Origin: JBBDNC01 sp040877875
GTDB lineage: Bacteria > Bacteroidota > Rhodothermia > Balneolales > Balneolaceae
Direction of reading: 5' to 3'
Length of the DNA stretch: 9,560 nucleotides
NCBI GenBank assembly: GCA_040877875.1
Contig: JBBDNC010000216.1
Coordinates: forward strand, 1-9,560
This document shows positions 5,258 through 9,560 of this stretch, piece by piece. Both the position numbers and the translations under genes were made by a program. Each line of letters begins with the position of its first letter. Positions within the stretch are counted from its first letter, which is position 1. The notes under the pieces are model-generated. The model made no database searches, had not been told where the DNA came from, and saw only the letters and a list, made by a program, of their open reading frames with translations.

Positions 5258-8236
5258 ATGAAAATGACATTCCTTTACACCGTCTTTACCGGATTATTTC
5301 CCGCGTTGATTCTGATTTTTTCCGGATGTAAAATTTCCGAAACCTCAGCCTTGACCGACAGCCGGGAGGTATATGCCCGGGAACATCAAGGCGAAACCGG
5401 TGAAATCCCCCTGGCGGAGCCGGTTCAGGAAGAACTGGTCGAAAACGAAGATCAGGACAAAACATCGGAAATCACTGAAACAGTGATAGAGGTAGATATT
5501 GACTCATTGCTCACTCAACTGACCCTGAAAGAAAAGATCGGGCAGCTATTCAGTATTCCGGTCACCGGCACATTCCGAAACGAATATGATCAGAGATTTT
5601 TGGAGTGGAAGAGGCTGATTACCCAATATCAGATCGGCGGAATCATTTTTATGGGTGGGGATATTTATGATCAGGCAATGATGACCAACAAATTACAGGC
5701 ACTCTCCCGGATCCCGCTCTGGATTTCACAGGATATGGAATACGGGGCTGCCATGCGGATCCGCGGTACAACTCGATTTACCCCTGCGATGGGAATTGCT
5801 GCAAGCGGGAAACCTCAAAATGCATATCTGAGTGGTAAAATAACGGCACGAGAAGCCAAAGCACTGGGTGTCCATCAAATTTATGCACCGGTCCTGGATG
5901 TTAATAACAATCCCGAGAACCCGGTAATCAATGTCCGTTCCTTTTCTGCCGACCCGAAGCAGGTTGCCCGATTCGGACAGGCTTTTATTCAGGGAGTTGA
6001 AAGTGAAGGAGTGATCGCCACCGCCAAACATTTTCCGGGGCACGGGGATACCAGTACTGACTCTCATCTTTCTCTTCCGGTGATTAACCATCACTATAGC
6101 AGGCTGGACTCTATGGAACTGCACCCCTTCAGGATTGCCATTGAAAACGGGATTCCCAGTATCATGAGTGCCCATATTGCTTTTCCCAATATCAGTTCTA
6201 ATCCTGAAACTCCCGGGACACTGGACGAGGATATTTTGTTTCGAATCTTAAGAGATTCTCTTAATTTCAACGGACTTGTGGTCACGGACGGACTTGAAAT
6301 GAGTGGAATTACCTCGAAGTATTCGCCCGGTAAAGCGGTTGTTAAGGCACTTCAGGCCGGAGCCGATGTCATGTTGATTAGTCCCGATGAAATGACGGCT
6401 ATCCATGAAGTGGAACAGGCTGTAAAACGTGGGGTTTTGAGCGAAGAACGTATCGACCGGTCCGTAAGAAAAATCCTGAAACTTAAAGAAGACCATGATC
6501 TGTTCGAATCGGCTTCAGTGAATATAGAGAACCTGAGCCTTCAAATTCGAACACCGGAACATGAGGTGATCTCTGACCGGATTGCCAGAGAGTCGGTCAC
6601 GATTCTTAAGAACGAACAGAATATTCTTCCGATTCGGGACCGGGATTTTCCAAAAATATTATTCATATCTGTGGCAGATGATGAGTCGGGTTCCACAGGG
6701 AGCTCATTCGCCCGGGAGTTGAGGAAATATCATACGGATGTCGGATTTCATGTTCTGGATCAGCGAAGCTCTTCGGAAGAAAAAGCCAGAATCGTCCGGG
6801 ATGCCCGGAATGCGGATCTACTCATAATCGGTTCATTTGTCTATGTACGTTCACATCAACCTATACAACTTGAACCCGAGCAGGTTTCATTTCTGCGACG
6901 ACTTGCGAAACTGGATAGCCCATCTGTAATGATCTCGTTCGGCAACCCCTATGTACTACAGGATCTTCCGGATACCCAGGTCCATCTCCTTGCATGGTCA
7001 GCCAACCCACAACAGGTACGAAACAGTGCTCCGGCTCTTTTTGCGGGGTCAGAAGTTTCCGGCACCCTTCCGATTGAAATTCCCGGAATGTACCGAATGG
7101 GAGACGGGCTTAAATTTCCTCATACCGGTATCAGGTTTGATCAACCTGAATCAGTCGGTATGAAAACCGATTCCCTCATGATAGTGGATGAAATCATGCA
7201 GAAGGCAATTGAAGATTCCGTCTTCCCGGGAGGAGTGGTAACCGTTGTGAAAGACGGTGTGATTACCTGGAACAAGGGATATGGGTATCACGATTATTCA
7301 AAGACACAAAGGGTTCTGGAGACAGATGTCTTCGATCTTGCTTCGGTTACAAAAATGATGTCGACCACAACGTCCATTATGAAACTGGTAGAAGAAGAAA
7401 AAATAAGGCTGACCGACCGGGTTGCGAAATATATTCCGGAATTTGACACGAACAAAAAACGTACGATAACGGTTGAACAGTTGCTGTTACACACATCCGG
7501 GCTGCCTGCCTTCAAAATCTATGTAGACAAACTAAAAACACGTGAAGAAATCCTGCATGCTATCAGAAACGAACCTCTTGAAAACCCGCCGGGTGAAAAA
7601 TATGTATATAGCGACCTTGGTTTTATTCTTCTTGCAGAGATTGTCAAGGAAGTAACCGGCGAAGAAATCGATGAGTATATTCGGCGTCAGTTTTTCTATC
7701 CGATGGGTATGAACTCCGCCCACTTCAATCCCTCCCGGCTGGGAAGGTGGATGTCACGCCGAATCCCTCCCACCGAAGTGGATGAAATTTACGGCCGGGG
7801 AATTGTTCAGGGAGTCGTTCATGATGAGCGGGCATATTTTATGAATGGAGTGGCCGGTCACGCTGGATTATTTGCATCCGGTCGTGACATCGCCATCTGG
7901 GCACAAATGCTACTTAACGGTGGGATGTATGCCGGACAGCAATATCTCGACCCTGAAACCATTCATCTGTTTACCGGGCATCGATCCCCCATTAACCATC
8001 GTGGTTATGGTTTTGACAGAAAGAGTGAAGGCCTCAGCAGTGCCGGAACGCTGACAAGCCCTTTTACATTTGGTCACCTCGGATTTACCGGAACCAGTGT
8101 CTGGGTTGACCCGTTATCAAATACTGCAATTATCCTGTTGACAAACCGTACCTTCCCAAACAGAAACGCAGGACAGGATATCAGGCTCATTCGACCGGTT
8201 ATATCTGATGCAGTGATGAAGAGCATCGTCAAATAA
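5258..8236 (+). CDS. Lipoprotein fusing GH3 beta-N-acetylhexosaminidase to a class C beta-lactamase-like domain
   Basis: I chose the ATG at 5258 (992 residues). It gives a compact type II signal peptide with the lipobox FSG-C and acylated C24; upstream in-frame ATGs at 5207 and 5213 add an implausible tail. An acidic linker (about 35-80) follows. The GH3 domain (about 83-415) carries KHFPGHG (257-263), the D268/H270 dyad of NagZ-type acid/base catalysis, and nucleophile D344 in VVTDGLEMSG. This points to exo-acting beta-N-acetylglucosaminidase activity. A GH3 C-terminal domain spans about 438-613. The last third (about 630-988) is a serine beta-lactamase/DD-peptidase fold with S696-VTK-K699, Y784-SD in place of YxN, and HLGFTG (940-945) in the KTG position. 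Both active sites look intact. The architecture is known in Bacteroidota. It likely acts at the envelope on peptidoglycan sugars and a peptide, amide or ester partner, with the acylase upstream and a kinase-fold gene 33 bp downstream. The substrate of the second domain is unknown. Confidence 0.92.
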   Translation: MKMTFLYTVFTGLFPALILIFSGCKISETSALTDSREVYAREHQGETGEIPLAEPVQEELVENEDQDKTSEITETVIEVDIDSLLTQLTLKEKIGQLFSIPVTGTFRNEYDQRFLEWKRLITQYQIGGIIFMGGDIYDQAMMTNKLQALSRIPLWISQDMEYGAAMRIRGTTRFTPAMGIAASGKPQNAYLSGKITAREAKALGVHQIYAPVLDVNNNPENPVINVRSFSADPKQVARFGQAFIQGVESEGVIATAKHFPGHGDTSTDSHLSLPVINHHYSRLDSMELHPFRIAIENGIPSIMSAHIAFPNISSNPETPGTLDEDILFRILRDSLNFNGLVVTDGLEMSGITSKYSPGKAVVKALQAGADVMLISPDEMTAIHEVEQAVKRGVLSEERIDRSVRKILKLKEDHDLFESASVNIENLSLQIRTPEHEVISDRIARESVTILKNEQNILPIRDRDFPKILFISVADDESGSTGSSFARELRKYHTDVGFHVLDQRSSSEEKARIVRDARNADLLIIGSFVYVRSHQPIQLEPEQVSFLRRLAKLDSPSVMISFGNPYVLQDLPDTQVHLLAWSANPQQVRNSAPALFAGSEVSGTLPIEIPGMYRMGDGLKFPHTGIRFDQPESVGMKTDSLMIVDEIMQKAIEDSVFPGGVVTVVKDGVITWNKGYGYHDYSKTQRVLETDVFDLASVTKMMSTTTSIMKLVEEEKIRLTDRVAKYIPEFDTNKKRTITVEQLLLHTSGLPAFKIYVDKLKTREEILHAIRNEPLENPPGEKYVYSDLGFILLAEIVKEVTGEEIDEYIRRQFFYPMGMNSAHFNPSRLGRWMSRRIPPTEVDEIYGRGIVQGVVHDERAYFMNGVAGHAGLFASGRDIAIWAQMLLNGGMYAGQQYLDPETIHLFTGHRSPINHRGYGFDRKSEGLSSAGTLTSPFTFGHLGFTGTSVWVDPLSNTAIILLTNRTFPNRNAGQDIRLIRPVISDAVMKSIVK

Positions 8237-8269
8237 AAATATCAGCCTAAAAGCTAATGGATTGGATAG

Positions 8270-8950
8270 ATGAATTATAATTATATAGCTATCCTTGATT
8301 ATGAACATTTGGATAACGGCATTTTCCTGAATGCGTTTGCACAAGCCCTGTCTCAACAAGAAAATACCCGTGCGATTGTAATCCATGGAGACAGTGCCTA
8401 CACGGATCGGCTCATTCAGACCGGGATTGTAAGGGAAGATGCAAAACTCCGTGCGATTAAAGGCCTAAACCACCGGCTGATTACCTTGCTTGCAGATCAT
8501 GCAGTGGCAACAATAGGCATAAACGGGTATCAAAGAGGGCTGATTGCTGAAAAGAACGGCCAGCTTCACGTAGACACCTCCCAACTCAAACAACTGCCCC
8601 GGGAACCCTTGTTGCTTCTGTCCAATTTAATTCAAACCGATACACAAAAAAAACCACGGCCCCTGCCCCTGCCCGAATATGCCCGGCTTCTGAAATCAAC
8701 CCTGGACATCGAAGATGTCTACATTTTCAACCTGGATGAAAAAAGCGAATGGATAAAGGCCGGGAATCCCGATCAAATCCTCTATGGCAACCTGGAATCG
8801 GGTTTTGCAGAACAACACATCCCGAAAGAATTCCGAAATGTACCGATTTCCTGCCATCTGACTACAGCCCGGCAATTTGCCGGTTTCCCGGATAAAACCA
8901 GAACAACTTATATCAAATCAGGGGACGATGAACAGAACAATTGGAACTAA
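8270..8950 (+). CDS. Degenerate amino acid kinase-fold protein, acetylglutamate kinase-like
   Basis: The 226-residue protein resembles N-acetylglutamate kinase in outline but is shorter than the usual 260-300. RAIVIHGDSAYTDRLIQTGI (34-53) lines up with the VVVHGGG...LLxxLGI stretch. KLRAIKGLNHRLITLLADHA (59-78) and VATIGINGYQRGLI (79-92) match the region around GLR, VNK-LV and AVGLSGxDGxL. LDIEDVYIFNLDE (145-157) matches the AxxLILLTDV strand, and a terminal VPISCH...TTYI stretch fits the last beta strands. The N-terminal KxGG phosphate-binding motif is absent (YIAILDYEHLDNG at 5-17), HGGG has become HGDS, and no clear equivalent of the C-terminal catalytic lysine is visible. It may therefore be a pseudokinase, a binding or regulatory protein, or a diverged kinase. 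No signal peptide is visible, so it is probably cytoplasmic. It starts 33 bp after the lipoprotein gene and is likely cotranscribed. Fold assignment is moderate; function unknown. Confidence 0.6.
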   Translation: MNYNYIAILDYEHLDNGIFLNAFAQALSQQENTRAIVIHGDSAYTDRLIQTGIVREDAKLRAIKGLNHRLITLLADHAVATIGINGYQRGLIAEKNGQLHVDTSQLKQLPREPLLLLSNLIQTDTQKKPRPLPLPEYARLLKSTLDIEDVYIFNLDEKSEWIKAGNPDQILYGNLESGFAEQHIPKEFRNVPISCHLTTARQFAGFPDKTRTTYIKSGDDEQNNWN

Positions 8951-8984
8951 TAATCAATGAATACATTAAAAAAGGGATATTTAC

Positions 8985-9013
8985 TTGATTCCTCATGTGT
9001 GAATATATAGTTT
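8985..9013 (+). promoter_or_regulatory. Candidate promoter of the histone-like gene
   Basis: TTGATT (8985-8990) is followed by an AT-rich TATATAGTTT stretch (9004-9013). The spacing is short for a standard sigma-70 promoter if TATATA is the -10. It fits the Bacteroidota TTG/TAnnTTTG layout better if TATAGTTT (9006-9013) is the -7 element. The resulting 5' UTR would be about 50 nt. A possible 6-bp stem, GTTTCT (9010-9015) with AGAAAC (9042-9047), lies within it. Confidence 0.4.
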
Positions 9014-9058
9014 CTCTATCAATATGTGCTTGCATGAGTAAAGAAACCTAAACTAACC

Positions 9059-9065
9059 AAAGGAG
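9059..9065 (+). promoter_or_regulatory. Strong Shine-Dalgarno AAAGGAG
   Basis: AAAGGAG sits 7 nt before the ATG at 9073 and fixes that start. It is the only clear Shine-Dalgarno I can see in the window. The larger genes have AT-rich or near-absent leaders, so this suggests high or independently set translation of the histone-like protein. Confidence 0.75.
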
Positions 9066-9072
9066 TACAAAC

Positions 9073-9255
9073 ATGAGTCGAATTGAACAAGTGAAATCCC
9101 TCGTTGATGAGTTAGAGCCTGATATGGTTAAATTTTACGAAAAAGGAAATAAGGCCGCGGGTACAAGAGCACGCAAAAGCCTGCAAGAAATAAAAAAAGT
9201 TGCTCAGGAAATCCGTCTCGAAATTCAGGAAATGAAGAATACCGGACAAGTATAA
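9073..9255 (+). CDS. Histone H1-like protein, Hc1 family (short form)
   Basis: The 60-residue protein matches the short Hc1/histone H1-like proteins widespread in Bacteroidota, recognised by the segment LVDELEPDMVKFYEKGNKAAG (residues 10-30) followed by TRARKSLQEIKKVAQEIR (31-48). These resemble the N-terminal helical part of chlamydial Hc1 but lack its long lysine-rich DNA-condensing tail. By my count it has 12 Lys/Arg against 10 Asp/Glu, so it is only weakly basic. Two helices around the GNKAAGTRARK turn are likely, and the second shows heptad-like spacing (I40, V43, I47, I51, M54). It is probably a nucleoid-associated protein, although direct DNA binding of the short form is an inference. 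It is monocistronic, with its own promoter candidate, a strong ribosome binding site and an intrinsic terminator 34 bp beyond the stop, which suggests high expression. Confidence 0.88.
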   Translation: MSRIEQVKSLVDELEPDMVKFYEKGNKAAGTRARKSLQEIKKVAQEIRLEIQEMKNTGQV

Positions 9256-9288
9256 GTTTATACTGTTCTTTCTTCTTCGGTTTTATCT

Positions 9289-9320
9289 TAAAAAAGCCGC
9301 CTCTCATAGCGGCTTTTTTA
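9289..9320 (+). terminator. Rho-independent terminator after the histone-like gene
   Basis: TAAAAAAGCCGC (9289-9300) and GCGGCTTTTTTA (9309-9320) are perfect 12-bp complements around an 8-nt loop. The GC-rich core (GCCGC/GCGGC) is followed by a T-run on the plus strand. The matching A-run upstream would let it also work on the minus strand, but no minus-strand gene ends here. Confidence 0.9.
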
Positions 9321-9367
9321 ATGTCTTTATTTTTATAAAAGAAATGGAAAAAACTTTACGCTTCTGC

Positions 9368-9397
9368 TTGACTTACGAAGAGAATAGGCCTTATATT
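9368..9397 (+). promoter_or_regulatory. Predicted promoter of the tRNA-Asn transcript
   Basis: TTGACT (9368-9373) and TATATT (9392-9397) are separated by 18 bp, and the -10 continues as TATATTTA. Transcription would start near 9404, giving a leader of about 85 nt before the tRNA. This is the best sigma-70-like match between the histone terminator and the tRNA, and no other gene lies between them. Confidence 0.55.
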
Positions 9398-9419
9398 TAG
9401 AGCTGTTTAATAAAGATTA

Positions 9420-9445
9420 GGTGGGAGCGAAATTTCGCCCCCACC
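9420..9445 (+). ncRNA. Leader hairpin upstream of tRNA-Asn
   Basis: The arms GGTGGG-A-GCGAA and TTCGC-C-CCCACC form 11 base pairs with one A/C mismatch and a minimal centre; the core GCGAAATTTCGC is a perfect 12-bp palindrome. It lies 16 bp after the expected transcription start and 44 bp before the tRNA. No T-run follows, so it is not an ordinary terminator. It may be an RNase III-type processing site or a leader structure. Confidence 0.55.
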
Positions 9446-9489
9446 TTCCACTCAGTTCCGCGGTTTTGACATATTGACCACTTTTTTAT

Positions 9490-9560
9490 TCCTCGGTAGC
9501 TCAGCGGCAGAGCAATCGGCTGTTAACCGATGGGTCGTAGGTTCGAATCCTACCCGGGGA
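9490..9560 (+). tRNA. tRNA-Asn(GTT), clipped at the window edge
   Basis: The cloverleaf folds fully. The acceptor is TCCTCGG (9490-9496) with CCGGGGA (9554-9560), including one T-G wobble. The D stem is GCTC/GAGC (9499-9502, 9510-9513). The anticodon stem is ATCGG/CCGAT (9515-9519, 9527-9531) with loop CTGTTAA, so the anticodon GTT is at 9522-9524 and reads asparagine codons. The T arm is GTAGG-TTCGAAT-CCTAC (9537-9553). The window ends at acceptor position 72, so the discriminator base and any encoded CCA lie outside and further tRNAs could follow. Confidence 0.95.

Noticed and set aside
5726..6175. A 149-codon minus-strand frame inside the GH3 domain
   Set aside because: It lies wholly opposite a well-supported catalytic domain and its translation has no recognisable features. 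It is a shadow of the real gene.
9420..9445. Leader hairpin read as an intrinsic terminator
   Set aside because: The hairpin is followed by TTCCACTCAG, not a T-run, and the preceding gene already has a perfect terminator at 9289-9320.
9466..9471. TTGACA at 9466-9471 as the -35 box of the tRNA promoter
   Set aside because: A -10 at normal spacing would fall inside the tRNA acceptor stem, and no TATAAT-like sequence is present there. The 9368-9397 pair is better.

Overview
The window looks like chromosomal DNA from a member of the Bacteroidota/FCB group, most plausibly Balneolota or Rhodothermota (inference). The main supports are a lipoprotein that fuses a GH3 glycosidase to a class C beta-lactamase-like domain, a 60-residue histone H1-like (Hc1 family) protein of the type common in that group, moderate GC content, a general lack of Shine-Dalgarno sequences, and promoter candidates of the form TAnnTTT. 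No rRNA, transposase, phage gene or CRISPR array is present. Every gene looks intact except the last tRNA, which the window edge clips by at least its discriminator base.

Layout, left to right. Positions 1-318 hold no gene but are densely folded: three copies of a CCCCTCTyGAGAGGGG palindrome, a 14-bp direct repeat, and a 111-bp unit (182-292) in which an 11-bp outer stem encloses three perfect hairpins, like a cloverleaf. Next are two minus-strand metabolic genes: a low-specificity L-threonine aldolase (319-1365) and a 3-hydroxybutyryl-CoA dehydrogenase (1521-2381). A 374-bp divergent region (2382-2755) carries promoter candidates facing both ways and two perfect inverted repeats.

On the plus strand a probable operon follows: a membrane-anchored penicillin-acylase-family Ntn hydrolase (2756-5203), the GH3 plus beta-lactamase-like lipoprotein (5258-8236), and a small protein resembling a degenerate acetylglutamate kinase (8270-8950). 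The first two are envelope-directed hydrolases for amide and glycosidic bonds. This suggests cell-wall turnover, recycling or signal hydrolysis, but their substrates cannot be read from the sequence.

The histone-like gene (9073-9255) is a separate unit with its own promoter candidate, the clearest Shine-Dalgarno seen in the window and a strong terminator. It is followed by a promoter, a 26-nt leader hairpin and tRNA-Asn(GTT) at the right edge.

The most interesting items are the cloverleaf repeat downstream of ltaE, the kinase-fold protein that has lost its glycine-rich loop and N-terminal lysine, the apparently leaderless promoters on both sides of the divergent region, and the hairpin in the tRNA-Asn leader. 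I did not find a clear new multi-gene system.
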